A stretch of 64,000 nucleotides of DNA from positions 620,001-684,000 of the forward strand of contig JAHBYP010000002.1 of assembly GCA_019635875.1 (NCBI GenBank), written 5' to 3'. Positions 11,588-19,334 of this stretch are shown here, in pieces (the first letter of the stretch is position 1; each line of letters starts with the position of its first letter). The notes beneath the pieces were generated by a model. It had not been told where the DNA came from and did no database searches. It worked only from the letters and a program-made list of their open reading frames with translations. The position numbers and the translations under genes were made by a program. This DNA is from Alphaproteobacteria bacterium (GTDB taxonomy: Bacteria > Pseudomonadota > Alphaproteobacteria > Reyranellales > Reyranellaceae).

Positions 11588-13036
11588 TCACAGGGCGTCG
11601 CCGACCAAGCCGGGCATCAGCGTCGCCCGCTCGATCGACCAGCGCAGCGCCCGGCGGGCGGGGCGATCCAGGATGCCCGGATCGACGGCATTGCCCGGCG
11701 CTTTGCCGGCGGTGATGTCGGCGATCTGCTGGCGCAGCAATACCGCCATTGCCGTCTCGCGCGCCCTCTCAAGCGCCGTCGCGTCGGCCTCGCTTACCAC
11801 GCCCTGCGCACGAAGCTCCCGCAGGCGCTCTTTCGTGGCCACCTGCTTGATGCCGCGTCGCAGCGCCAGCACGCGCAGCGTCGCCACGATCGGCATGAGG
11901 ACGGCGCGCTTGACGTCCACGCGACCCTCCTTGAGGCGAATGGTGCCGAACCAGCCCAATGCCGCCTCGGCACCGCCCACCGGTTCGGCCAGCCGGCGCA
12001 GGAACAGCGGCGAGCTCGCAACGGCGGCGATCGCGTCCTGGCGCAGCCCGTCGGCCAGCGTCGCGTCGCCGGCCACCGATACGAGGTCGAAAAAGATGTC
12101 AGCCGCCAGCACGGCTTCGCCGTCGGGATTCTCCGCCCAGCGCGCGACGGTCGTGCGCCACCCCGCGCGCGTGCGCCGATAATCAGCCTCGCGGGCCATC
12201 ACGCCACCCTTGCAGAGCGGGATGCCGCCGGAATCCAGGATCGCGTTCAGGCGACCGGCAAAGGCGGCGAACCAGTCGTCGACCGCAGACGCGTCCTGCT
12301 CCGGCCGCGGATCGAGGATCAGCGCATTGTCCTGATCGGGCGCCAGCAGGCTCTCGCCGCGCCCCGCCGATCCCAGCACCAGCAGGCACCACCCGCAGGG
12401 CGCGGGGCCCCTGCCGTCCTCGATCATCGCCGCCTGCGCGAGTGCCGCCGCCCGGCCCGTCATGTCGCGGGTGACGGCGGCGATCACGGCGGCCACGGCA
12501 GGTGGCGACACGTCGTCGGCGAGCAACGCGGTCGCCAGGGCCGGCAGTCGGTCGTGGGTAGCGCGCAGGGCGGCGGCATCGGCAGCCACATCGATCTCGT
12601 CGCCAAGCGCCAGCGCGAAGGCGGCGCGCTGCGCCAGCAACGTACGGGCCGATACCATGCCGACCGGATGGCCTGCCGCATCAACCACCGGCATGTGGCG
12701 GAAGCCGCGCCGCTGCATCCGCGCCAGGGCCCGATAGACGAAGGTGTCGGCCGGCATCGCATCGACCGGCGCGGACATCAGCGAGCCGACCGTATGCGCG
12801 GTGGGCGCGCCGCCCTCGGCAGCGAGCCGCAATGCATCGCGCTCGGACAGGATGCCGATGATGCAGCCACCGTCATCGACCACCGGCAGGGCGCCGATGC
12901 CGGCCTGAACCATCCGGCGAGCGGCTTCGGCCAGCGTGGTGTCGGCCGTCACCGTCGCGACCGGCGTGCGCATCACGTCGGCCAGCCGATGCCGGTAGGG
13001 CCAGCTGTCGAGCGTTCTGAGGGCCGAAACGTCCAT
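11588..13036 (-). CDS. CBS-pair / DUF294 nucleotidyltransferase-like signalling protein
   Basis: 482 residues, cytoplasmic. Two CBS motifs come first (~20-80, VMRTPVATVTADTTL...ALPVVDD; ~90-145, GSLMSAPVDAMPADTF...HMPVVDA), and they normally bind adenosyl ligands. The putative nucleotidyltransferase core (DUF294) follows near residue 215, with LGSAGRGESLLAPDQDNALI, which has the GS and DxD features of the fold. A helical substrate-binding domain (DUF294_C) ends the protein. Such proteins commonly sit beside DUF4212/sodium:solute symporters and DnaQ-like exonucleases, as here. The biochemical activity is not established. It lies 15 bases downstream of the exonuclease. Confidence 0.85.
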   Translation of the reverse strand: MDVSALRTLDSWPYRHRLADVMRTPVATVTADTTLAEAARRMVQAGIGALPVVDDGGCIIGILSERDALRLAAEGGAPTAHTVGSLMSAPVDAMPADTFVYRALARMQRRGFRHMPVVDAAGHPVGMVSARTLLAQRAAFALALGDEIDVAADAAALRATHDRLPALATALLADDVSPPAVAAVIAAVTRDMTGRAAALAQAAMIEDGRGPAPCGWCLLVLGSAGRGESLLAPDQDNALILDPRPEQDASAVDDWFAAFAGRLNAILDSGGIPLCKGGVMAREADYRRTRAGWRTTVARWAENPDGEAVLAADIFFDLVSVAGDATLADGLRQDAIAAVASSPLFLRRLAEPVGGAEAALGWFGTIRLKEGRVDVKRAVLMPIVATLRVLALRRGIKQVATKERLRELRAQGVVSEADATALERARETAMAVLLRQQIADITAGKAPGNAVDPGILDRPARRALRWSIERATLMPGLVGDAL

Positions 13037-13051
13037 CGTGGGGCCGCCTCC

Positions 13052-13654
13052 TCAGCGCAGCGCGTGGGCGCGTTCGGCGAAGGCGGCGGCAGCGGCGACG
13101 GTGTGCACGCCGATCGCCTCGAGGCGACCGACCAGGTGGCCGAACAACCGGGCCGCCGTCAGGGCATCCCCCAAGGCGGTGTGGCGGGCGCCGCACTCCA
13201 CGCCGTGGCGATGGGCGATCTCGGCGAGATCGAGGTGCAGAAGGCGCGGCTCCAGCGCCACCGACAGCGCCCGGGTATCAAGGGTCGGCGGCGCGCGCCA
13301 GGGCAATGCCGCCCGGCGCGCCTCGCGCTTGAGGATGGCCATGTCGAAACCGATGCCATGGCCGACGACCACAGCGCCGTCGAACCCCGTCGTCAGCCGC
13401 GGCCACAGCGACGACAGCGGCGCCGCCGCGGCGACATCGGCGTCGGCGATCCCGTGGATGGCGGTGGCGCTGGCCGGAATCGACCGGCCGGGCCGCACGC
13501 GCGCGTCGATCAGCGGCGCGGCGGCCGGGTGGCCATCGACGAGCTCTACGAGCGCGATCGAGACCACGGCGTCCCGCCATACCGACAGGCCCGTGGTCTC
13601 GGTGTCGAGCGCAACAAACCGGCTGCCCGCGAGCGTGGTCGCCACCCGGCTCAT
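13052..13654 (-). CDS. 3'-5' exonuclease, DnaQ/DEDDh type
   Basis: 200 residues from the ATG at 13654, which overlaps the previous gene's stop by four bases (ATGA) and so is favoured over an upstream ATG at 13681. The exonuclease fold is visible: FVALDTETTGL (Asp17, Glu19), AIHGIADADV, VVGHGIGFDMAIL, and HTALGDALTAARL giving the final His and Asp of a DEDDh active site. It resembles the proofreading epsilon subunit but lacks the polymerase-binding tail. In this symporter-linked context its substrate is not known. It is translationally coupled to the upstream gene. Confidence 0.88.
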   Translation of the reverse strand: MSRVATTLAGSRFVALDTETTGLSVWRDAVVSIALVELVDGHPAAAPLIDARVRPGRSIPASATAIHGIADADVAAAAPLSSLWPRLTTGFDGAVVVGHGIGFDMAILKREARRAALPWRAPPTLDTRALSVALEPRLLHLDLAEIAHRHGVECGARHTALGDALTAARLFGHLVGRLEAIGVHTVAAAAAFAERAHALR

Positions 13655-14298
13655 CGCGCGGGACCGGGCGGATCGCCACAAAGGTCGGCGACGAGCGCCG
13701 CGACATCGATCTCGCCGGCGGCCAGCCCGTCGAAGCGGACCATGGCGAAGCGCAGAGCATTGACCACCATCTCGCCGTCATAAGCCACGACGGCACGATC
13801 GAACGGCAGCGCCTGGAACAGCCGGCGGCCACCATGCCGCGCGATCTCGTCGGGACGGCGCGGAGGCGCGAGACGCGCGTGCGCCAGCCGTGTGGCGAAG
13901 TCCGCTGCCGCCGCTTCCCACCGCGCGGCATCGCCGGCGGGCGGCGGCACGCTTGCAAGCGCAATGACAAAGCCGCGCCGCAGCGCCGCCTCGAAGACCG
14001 CCTCGCGCCCGGCAGGCACCGCCTGGCGCAGCCTGGCCTCGGCAACCAGCACGACGTCCGACAGGCAGGCCGCGAACGCCTCGGCGCGCGCGATGTCGAA
14101 GGCTTCGATGAACGTCTTTTCCTTGGACAGCTTCTCGTAGTTGAAGCCCGAGCGCGCGCGGCAATATTCGATCGTCGTCTTCTGCGCGAGATAGAGCGCC
14201 TCGCGGCCGGCGAAATCGGCGAACGCCGCCGCGTCGGCGATGCGCCGCGACACGCGCCGCGCGCCGAGCGTCGACAGGATGACGCCGAGCAGCTTCAT
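13651..14298 (-). CDS. Conserved protein of unknown function in the symporter-regulator cluster
   Basis: 215 residues. The ATG at 14298 is chosen because GGAGGG lies six bases upstream; a 42-residue upstream extension would run into the divergent promoter region. The protein is soluble, Ala/Arg-rich and mainly helical (for example AFADFAGREALYLAQKTTIEYCRARSG split over two helices). No catalytic motif is recognised. It is the first gene of the minus-strand operon leading to the exonuclease, DUF294 protein and response regulator, and is divergent from DUF4212/symporter, which suggests a role in the same response. The function is unassigned. Confidence 0.7.
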   Translation of the reverse strand: MKLLGVILSTLGARRVSRRIADAAAFADFAGREALYLAQKTTIEYCRARSGFNYEKLSKEKTFIEAFDIARAEAFAACLSDVVLVAEARLRQAVPAGREAVFEAALRRGFVIALASVPPPAGDAARWEAAAADFATRLAHARLAPPRRPDEIARHGGRRLFQALPFDRAVVAYDGEMVVNALRFAMVRFDGLAAGEIDVAALVADLCGDPPGPAR

Positions 14299-14353
14299 CG
14301 CGATCCCTCCTCGAGCCGCGCCACAGAACGGCAAGACCGCCCGATCCGCATTA

Positions 14354-14365
14354 CGACCAAGGTCG
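14354..14365. promoter_or_regulatory. Candidate operator palindrome in divergent promoter region
   Basis: The sequence CGACCAAGGTCG has perfect five-base arms around AA. It lies between the divergent starts at 14298 (minus) and 14424 (plus). LuxR/NarL-type regulators bind such short dyads, and a cognate regulator is encoded at the end of the minus-strand operon. Assignment to that regulator is inference. Confidence 0.4.
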
Positions 14366-14423
14366 AATGGCGGGACGGGCGCGGGCCATGAAACATTACC
14401 GCCAAATTGGGAAGGGAACGCCA

Positions 14424-14693
14424 ATGTCGGATACAGGCCTCACGCCCGAGAAAGCCAAGGCGTACTGGAACAGGACAAGCACGCTGATGTGGGGGGTCCT
14501 GGCCATCTGGTTCATCTTCAGCTTCGCGGTCCACTTCTTCGCCGTGCCCCTGAACGAGGTCAAGATCCTCGGCTTCCCCTTGGGCTTCTACATGGCGGCC
14601 CAGGGATCGCTGATCATCTTCGTCTGGGTGATCTTCTGGTATGGCGGACGGCAGAACGCCATCGATGAAGAGTTCAACGTGGCCGAGGACTGA
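14424..14693 (+). CDS. DUF4212 membrane protein, sodium:solute symporter small subunit
   Basis: 89 residues. The ATG at 14424 follows GGGAAGGGAACG and yields MSDTGLTPEKAKAYWNRTS, the usual N-terminus of this family; longer in-frame starts lack this. Two membrane helices follow (~LMWGVLAIWFIFSFAVHFF and FYMAAQGSLIIFVWVIFWY). Members are found directly upstream of VC_2705-type sodium:solute symporters and are taken to be their small subunit. Here the symporter begins 11 bases downstream, so the two are co-transcribed. The tail NAIDEEFNVAED is acidic and cytoplasmic. Confidence 0.92.
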   Translation: MSDTGLTPEKAKAYWNRTSTLMWGVLAIWFIFSFAVHFFAVPLNEVKILGFPLGFYMAAQGSLIIFVWVIFWYGGRQNAIDEEFNVAED

Positions 14694-14704
14694 GGGGGGC
14701 GATC

Positions 14705-16495
14705 ATGGCGACCAAAGGCGACTTCATCAGCAATCTCGGCCGGATCTACGGCATCTACACCGGCGGCTTCGTGGGGTTCACGATCCTACTGGCCATCCTC
14801 GAGCAGATGGGCCTCGGGCAGAAGATCATCGGCTACTGCTTCATCCTCGGCACGATCCTCGTCTACGCCATCATCGGCTACCTGTCGCGAACCGCGCAGG
14901 TCTCAGAGTACTACGTGGCGGGTCGCGTCGTGCCGGCGTTCTACAACGGCATGGCGACCGGTTCGGACTGGATGAGCGCCGCCTCGTTCATTTCCATGGC
15001 CGGCTCCCTCTATGTGCTGGGCTATGGCGGCCTCGGCTACGTGCTGGGCTGGACCGGCGGCTACGTGCTGGTGGCCATCCTGCTGGCGCCATACCTGCGC
15101 AAGTTCGGCCAGTACACGGTGCCCGACTTCCTCGGCGCCCGTTACGAGAGCAACACCGTGCGGCTGCTGGGCGTCGTCGTGCTGATGGCGGCGTCCTTCA
15201 CCTACGTCGTGGCACAGGTCTTCGGCGTCGGCCTGATCGCCGCCCGGACCATCGGGCTGAACTTCGAGGTCGCCTGCTATGTCGGCCTGCTCGGCATCCT
15301 GGTGTGCTCGATGCTCGGCGGCATGCGGGCGGTGACCTGGACCCAGGTGGCGCAGTACATCATCCTCATCGTCGCCTACCTGATCCCGGTGGTCTGGCTG
15401 TCGGCACAGAAGACCGGGGTTCCGGTGCCGCAGATCATGTACGGCCAGGCGCTCGAGGCGATCACCGCGCTCGAGGACAAGCTGGGTGTGGTCAAGCACC
15501 ACGTCGCGCCCTTCGTCGACGCCAGGGGCCAGTTCAGTACCACCGAGATGCTGAACTTCCTGTTCCTGATCCTCTGCCTGATGATCGGCACGGCTTCGCT
15601 GCCGCACATCCTGATGCGCTACTTCACGACGCCCAACGTCCGTGAAGCCCGCAAGTCAGTGGCCTGGAGCCTGCTGTTCATCTTCCTGCTTTACTTCACA
15701 GCGCCGGCCTATGCCGCCTTCGCGAAGTGGGAGGTCTACGGCAGCCTGGTCGGCACCGAGATCGCCAAGCTGCCGGCCTGGGTCGCCAAATGGGCCGAGA
15801 TCTCCGGCATGCTGTCGATCAAGGATGCCAACGGCGACGGGATCCTGCAGCTGTCGGAGCTGACCTTCCATCCCGACATCATCGTGCTCGCGACGCCGGA
15901 GATTGCCGGCCTGCCCTACGTGATATCGGGTCTCGTGGCCGCCGGTGGCTTCGCTGCCGCGCTGTCGACCGCCGACGGCCTGCTGCTGGCGATCGCCAAC
16001 GCGCTCAGCCACGATCTCTACTACCGCATGATCAACCCCAAGGCCGACGCCAAGGCCAGGCTGATCGTGGCCCGCGTCATCCTGATCTTCGTCGCCATCG
16101 CGGCGGCGGCGACGGCATCGACCCGGCCGTCAACGATCGTGGCGATGGTCGCGTGGGCCTTCTCGCTCGCCGCTTCGGGACTGTTCGCGCCCCTGGTGCT
16201 GGGCGTGTGGTGGAAGCGCACCACGGCCTGGGGTGCCGGCGCCGGCATGGCGGCGGGCTTCGGCCTCTGCCTGTTCTATCTGATCGGCACCCAGTACTAC
16301 GGCATGCCTCTGTGGTTCGGCATTCGCAACATCTCCTGCGGCATCTTCGGCATCCCGGTTGCCTTCCTCGTCACCGTGGTGGTGAGCCTGATGACGCCGG
16401 CCCCGTCGCGCGCGATGCAGGACTTCATCGACTCGATCCGCGTCCCCAAGGGCGGGGTCCGGCTGACCAGCCAGAAGGCGGCGCTGGTCGAATAG
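14705..16495 (+). CDS. Sodium:solute symporter, VC_2705/ActP-like (acetate or related carboxylate)
   Basis: 596 residues with about 13 hydrophobic segments of the SSS fold, beginning ~18-75 and continuing to ~560. Recognisable SSS elements are SEYYVAGRVVPAFYNGMATGSDWMS (residues ~68-92, read in two parts), TVPDFLGARY and ALSTADGLLLAIANALSHDLYY. Between helices there is an EF-hand-like loop, DANGDGILQLSE (residues 374-385), with Asp374, Asn376, Asp378 and Glu385 in calcium-ligand positions. It is coupled to the DUF4212 gene and ends before a strong hairpin. Acetate or pyruvate transport is the usual family assignment; the substrate here is not proven. Confidence 0.9.
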   Translation: MATKGDFISNLGRIYGIYTGGFVGFTILLAILEQMGLGQKIIGYCFILGTILVYAIIGYLSRTAQVSEYYVAGRVVPAFYNGMATGSDWMSAASFISMAGSLYVLGYGGLGYVLGWTGGYVLVAILLAPYLRKFGQYTVPDFLGARYESNTVRLLGVVVLMAASFTYVVAQVFGVGLIAARTIGLNFEVACYVGLLGILVCSMLGGMRAVTWTQVAQYIILIVAYLIPVVWLSAQKTGVPVPQIMYGQALEAITALEDKLGVVKHHVAPFVDARGQFSTTEMLNFLFLILCLMIGTASLPHILMRYFTTPNVREARKSVAWSLLFIFLLYFTAPAYAAFAKWEVYGSLVGTEIAKLPAWVAKWAEISGMLSIKDANGDGILQLSELTFHPDIIVLATPEIAGLPYVISGLVAAGGFAAALSTADGLLLAIANALSHDLYYRMINPKADAKARLIVARVILIFVAIAAAATASTRPSTIVAMVAWAFSLAASGLFAPLVLGVWWKRTTAWGAGAGMAAGFGLCLFYLIGTQYYGMPLWFGIRNISCGIFGIPVAFLVTVVVSLMTPAPSRAMQDFIDSIRVPKGGVRLTSQKAALVE

Positions 16496-16519
16496 CGCTG
16501 CCAGATACGCTAAAGCCAG

Positions 16520-16542
16520 ACGCGGGGCCTGTGGCCCCGCGT
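16520..16542 (+). terminator. Strong hairpin after the symporter gene
   Basis: ACGCGGGGCC pairs perfectly with GGCCCCGCGT across a three-base loop, 24 bases after the symporter stop codon. The following sequence (TCCACTTCC) is only weakly T-rich, so it may act as a terminator or as an mRNA 3'-end stabiliser. Confidence 0.6.
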
Positions 16543-16568
16543 TCCACTTCCGGGCGGCGGAGCGAGGC

Positions 16569-16895
16569 GTGGGCGAGACGGTCAATCTTTTCTGGGCCTA
16601 CTGGCCCTACCAGGTGCCGAACTACCTGCTGTCGGCACTGTTCTGGACGTGCATCGGTCGCTTCGTCCTGGGCCTGTTCTTCCCGCCTGGGCATCCAAAC
16701 TACATCTGGCGGAACTTCTGCCGCCTGACCGACTGGCTGCTGGCACTCGTGCGGCCGATCACCCCCGGCTTCGTGCTCGCGGCCTTTCTGCCGCTCGTCG
16801 CCGGCTTCTGGGTGCTGGTCGCGCGCTACGTCTTCTACGTCGTCATGCGGGTGGCCGGGCTCGTGCCACCCCTCGGCAACATGGTATCCGGCTAG
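16569..16895 (+). CDS. Small membrane protein, YggT-like
   Basis: 108 residues with a GTG start after GGCGGCGGAGCGAGGC. There are two hydrophobic helices, ~16-36 (NYLLSALFWTCIGRFVLGLF) and ~66-92, separated by a loop with NYIWRNFCRLTDWLLALVRP. The arrangement and the VRPITPG element resemble the YggT family of small inner-membrane proteins, but the match is judged by eye. It lies downstream of the symporter, past the hairpin at 16520. The role is unknown. Confidence 0.65.
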   Translation: MGETVNLFWAYWPYQVPNYLLSALFWTCIGRFVLGLFFPPGHPNYIWRNFCRLTDWLLALVRPITPGFVLAAFLPLVAGFWVLVARYVFYVVMRVAGLVPPLGNMVSG

Positions 16896-16948
16896 GGATG
16901 GACCACTCCGGCCGGCCCATCGCATGATGCGCGGCTGGAGGCCGGACC

Positions 16949-17314
16949 ATGAACCGCATCGAGTACGTCGTCGAGATGTGCGTGCTGCGCGGATGCGGTT
17001 TCGGCGTGCTCGCGATCGCCACGACCATGGCCGGGCTGGCCTTCGACCTTGTGCTGAGCTTCAAGGTGGGTGCAGCGCTCACCACCTTCATGTACCTCGT
17101 CCTGGAGTTCCAGCATCGCAATGCGCTGCGAGTCCCGATTCGGCGAACGGAGGCGTGGCTGCTGCTGGATCGGGGGCGTGACCTGCCGCCCGGCTACCCC
17201 GAGACGGTGATCCAGCAGATCCGCAGCGACGTGATCCGCCGTTACGCCGCGTTGGCCGGATACACGGCTCTGTCCATGTGCGTTATCGCGGCCGGGCTGC
17301 ACATGGTGAAGTAA
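16949..17314 (+). CDS. Small membrane protein of unknown function
   Basis: 121 residues starting with ATG after GGAGGCCGGACC. Hydrophobic segments lie at ~16-38 (GFGVLAIATTMAGLAFDLVL), ~42-56 and ~99-118 (YAALAGYTALSMCVIAAGLH). Between them is a polar stretch with RNALRVPIRRTEAWLLLDRG. No family is recognised. It follows the YggT-like gene by 53 bases and may share its transcript. Confidence 0.65.
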   Translation: MNRIEYVVEMCVLRGCGFGVLAIATTMAGLAFDLVLSFKVGAALTTFMYLVLEFQHRNALRVPIRRTEAWLLLDRGRDLPPGYPETVIQQIRSDVIRRYAALAGYTALSMCVIAAGLHMVK

Positions 17315-17361
17315 TGGCAGGCGGCAAGCGCGACACGACGAGCTAGGCTCCATCAGATCTC

Positions 17362-17407
17362 TCGGTTTCAATACGGCCCGGATACTGTCGGTCCATATTG
17401 AAACCGA
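17362..17407. repeat. 12-bp perfect inverted repeat in an AT-richer gap
   Basis: TCGGTTTCAATA (17362-17373) and TATTGAAACCGA (17396-17407) are exact inverse complements separated by 22 bases. The surrounding 180-base gap (17315-17496) is less GC-rich than the rest of the window and has no gene. It lies downstream of the RepA-like fusion gene. It could be an operator, a recombination or replication-linked site, or a transcript 3' structure. Confidence 0.75.
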
Positions 17408-17496
17408 AACACAATAGAACCGACACATGCGGTACAAATCGCAATCACACCCAAAAGGTTCACTCTGGCGGCCCGTTTCGGTTCCCGTTCCGACCC

Positions 17497-18273
17497 CTAA
17501 TCCCGGGATGGGACCATTGTGGTACCGAGCTTTTCTCCGTTGGCTAAGTTACGGCCCTGCCACGCTTTTGTCGCCCTCTCCCCATCGAGATCAAGATCGG
17601 TCATCGCCCACTTGCTGGGAATCCGGCCCTTCCACTGGCCCCGACTGGTCAGGGCTATGAAGCCGGCATCCTGAAGTTCGTCGAAGGCGCGCTTTACGGT
17701 TGCCTTGCCCAGCCGCAGCAGGCGTGCCCCCTCGTCCAGGCTCAAGGTCAGCTGACCGTTGTTGCCGCCCGTGAATCTGCTGCGCAGCTCCAGCCAGACC
17801 TTGACAGCCGGTCCGCTGAGGCCGCGCCACGCTGGGCTGTGCAGAATCTCAGGAGACAAGTGCACGGCTTGTGCCTTGGAGGCCGGCTCCACCTCCCGTA
17901 CCGACCGGCCAACCTGCAGCGGCGCGCCCCGGCCCTCGGCATCCATCTCCGCGAGGGCGGCCTGGGCGACCGCGCGGCCCTGCGCAGCGGCGAGCCGGAA
18001 CCATTTGATCGCCTCGACATCGTCGCGCGGCAGGCCGCGGCCACCGGCGTACATCACCCCCAAGGTCGTCTGGGCACTGGCATCCCCGGCTTCGGCGGCC
18101 AGCCGGAACCACCTGATCGCTTCGGCAAGATTCCTGGGCGTTCCCTGGCCCCGGGCGTGCATCCACCCGAGATTGACCTGGGCACTCGCCTCTCCCCGCA
18201 GCGCGCGAGCCGACCAGAGCTGGAGAGCGGTCGGATAGTCGCCGCGATCGTAGGCAGATTGCGCGTCGCTCAT
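17497..18273 (-). CDS. Sel1-repeat protein fused to a RepA-like winged-helix domain
   Basis: 258 residues from ATG 18273; an in-frame ATG at 18393 would add 40 residues, and neither start has a clear ribosome site. Residues ~5-120 are Sel1-type TPR repeats (NLGWMHARGQGTPRNLAEAIRWFRLAAEAGD, seen here in two copies plus a partial third). From ~150 onward a winged-helix region (SPAWRGLSGPAVKVWLEL, GARLLRLGKATVKRAFDEL, SKWAMTDLDLDGERAT) resembles RepA-like replication-initiator or plasmid/phage helix-turn-helix proteins of alphaproteobacteria. The fusion of the two is unusual. It lies just 3' of a tRNA gene on the same strand, a common integration site. The function is not known; a DNA-binding regulator is the simplest guess. 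Confidence 0.7.
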   Translation of the reverse strand: MSDAQSAYDRGDYPTALQLWSARALRGEASAQVNLGWMHARGQGTPRNLAEAIRWFRLAAEAGDASAQTTLGVMYAGGRGLPRDDVEAIKWFRLAAAQGRAVAQAALAEMDAEGRGAPLQVGRSVREVEPASKAQAVHLSPEILHSPAWRGLSGPAVKVWLELRSRFTGGNNGQLTLSLDEGARLLRLGKATVKRAFDELQDAGFIALTSRGQWKGRIPSKWAMTDLDLDGERATKAWQGRNLANGEKLGTTMVPSRD

Positions 18274-18473
18274 TCCCAGCACCGTAGCCGGTGTGCGGCC
18301 GGACCCGGATTGTCGCAGAAATCGATCGTCACAGGAACGTATTGTTGCCGCGGAGGTGAGAGAATCCGGGTACTGCCCTGATAACTCCGCCATTTCAGCT
18401 GGAGAGCCGGGCAAGAAGCGCAAGGCCGCAGGTCCGATCCACCCATCGTGCCGTCGGGTTCGTGGCGGGTTCG

Positions 18474-18550
18474 TGGTAGGCCCGGCAGGACTTGAACCTG
18501 CGACCAAACCGTTATGAGCGGTCCGCTCTGACCAGCTGAGCTACGGGCCC
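18474..18550 (-). tRNA. tRNA with CAT anticodon, probably tRNA-Ile2 (k2C) rather than elongator Met
   Basis: A complete 77-base cloverleaf on the minus strand: acceptor GGGCCCG / CGGGCCT with discriminator A and encoded CCA; D stem GCTC/GAGC; anticodon stem GACCG/CGGTT around loop CTCATAA (anticodon CAT); T arm GCAGGTTCAAGTCCTGC. The T arm and the GGTCGC segment resemble the lysidine-modified isoleucine tRNA that reads AUA. Initiator features (mismatch at 1-72, three G-C pairs in the anticodon stem) are absent. It is divergent from the rimP operon. Confidence 0.93.
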
Positions 18551-18626
18551 CCGAAAGCGTGGTATCAGCCCGCCCCGATCCGGCGCAAGGGCGGCCCCCG
18601 AAAGGAACGTTTCGGCCCGATTCCGC

Positions 18627-18655
18627 TGGACTCGCGGGGGGCCCTTTACTATATG
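18627..18655 (+). promoter_or_regulatory. Candidate sigma-70-type promoter for rimP-nusA-infB
   Basis: TGGACT (18627-18632) and TATATG (18650-18655) are 17 bases apart in the gap between the divergent tRNA and rimP. Each box matches four of six consensus positions. Transcription would start near 18662 and give a leader with two hairpins. Confidence 0.35.
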
Positions 18656-18673
18656 CAGCGGCACATTACAGGC

Positions 18674-18720
18674 GGTCCGATACCGGACCTAACAACAAAG
18701 AGCGGGCGAAAGCCCGCTCT
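18674..18720 (+). terminator. Tandem hairpins in the rimP leader (attenuator/terminator-like)
   Basis: The first hairpin is GGTCCG-ATAC-CGGACC (18674-18689). The second is AGAGCGGGC-GAAA-GCCCGCTCT (18699-18720), nine perfect pairs and a GAAA tetraloop, followed by TGTCGTTT. They lie 50-100 bases before the rimP start. On the opposite strand the second hairpin is followed by TTGTTGTT, so it may terminate in both directions. In E. coli the equivalent operon has leader terminators tied to NusA control; the same role here is inference. Confidence 0.6.
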
Positions 18721-18770
18721 TGTCGTTTGAAGCACCGGGATCGTGGGCCGCCGGGCAAGACGGAAGGCCA

Positions 18771-19316
18771 GTGGACAACGGTCGACTGACGGAACCGGAA
18801 CGGCGCATCGCGGCCCTGTTGGCACCGACCATCGAGGGGCTGGGTTATGAACTCGTGCGCGTCCTGATGGCCGGAGGTCGTGAGGGCCGGCTGCAGATCA
18901 TGGCCGAGCGCCTCGACGGCGTGGCCATGTCGGTCGAGGATTGCGCCGCGATCAGCCGATCGGTGTCGGCCGTGCTCGATGTCGAGGATCCGATCCCGCA
19001 TGCCTACGAGCTGGAGGTCAGCTCGCCGGGCATCGACCGGCCGCTGACGCGGCGCAAGGATTGGACGCGCTGGGCGGGCCACGTGGCGCGCGTCGAGCTC
19101 AGCGAACCGGTCGACGGCCGCCGCCGGGTCAAGGGCGTGATCCTGGGTCTGGAGAACGACATCGCCCGCCTGCGGATGGACGAGGGCGGCGAGATCGCCA
19201 TCCCGCTCTCGACGGTTCACCGGGCCAAGCTTGTACTGACGGACGCGTTGATCGAGGAGAGTTCGAAGTCCGACGATTCCGGCGCCGCTGGACGCGCGCC
19301 GGCTTCGGCACACTGA
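18771..19316 (+). CDS. rimP: Ribosome maturation factor RimP
   Basis: 181 residues from the GTG at 18771, preceded by GGAAGG; a TTG at 18720 would add 17 non-conserved residues. RimP helps assemble the 30S subunit. Family signs are EGLGYELVRVLMAGG, DCAAISRSVSAVLDVED and YELEVSSPGIDRPL, followed by a C-terminal SH3-like domain (KGVILGLENDIARLRMD). The Ser/Ala-rich tail (SSKSDDSGAAG) is variable in the family. It is the first gene of the operon with nusA 18 bases downstream, as in most proteobacteria. Confidence 0.95.
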   Translation: MDNGRLTEPERRIAALLAPTIEGLGYELVRVLMAGGREGRLQIMAERLDGVAMSVEDCAAISRSVSAVLDVEDPIPHAYELEVSSPGIDRPLTRRKDWTRWAGHVARVELSEPVDGRRRVKGVILGLENDIARLRMDEGGEIAIPLSTVHRAKLVLTDALIEESSKSDDSGAAGRAPASAH

Positions 19317-19334
19317 ACGGATGGGAGCGATGAC

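Noticed and set aside
14299-14423. Sigma-54 promoter in the divergent region before DUF4212
   Set aside because: No TGGCAC-N5-TTGC pair was found, only a GC-rich run of TGGCGGGAC type.
18474-18550. Initiator tRNA-fMet, as sits before rimP in E. coli
   Set aside because: The 1-72 mismatch and the three G-C pairs of the anticodon stem are missing, and the gene is on the other strand; it fits tRNA-Ile2 or elongator Met.
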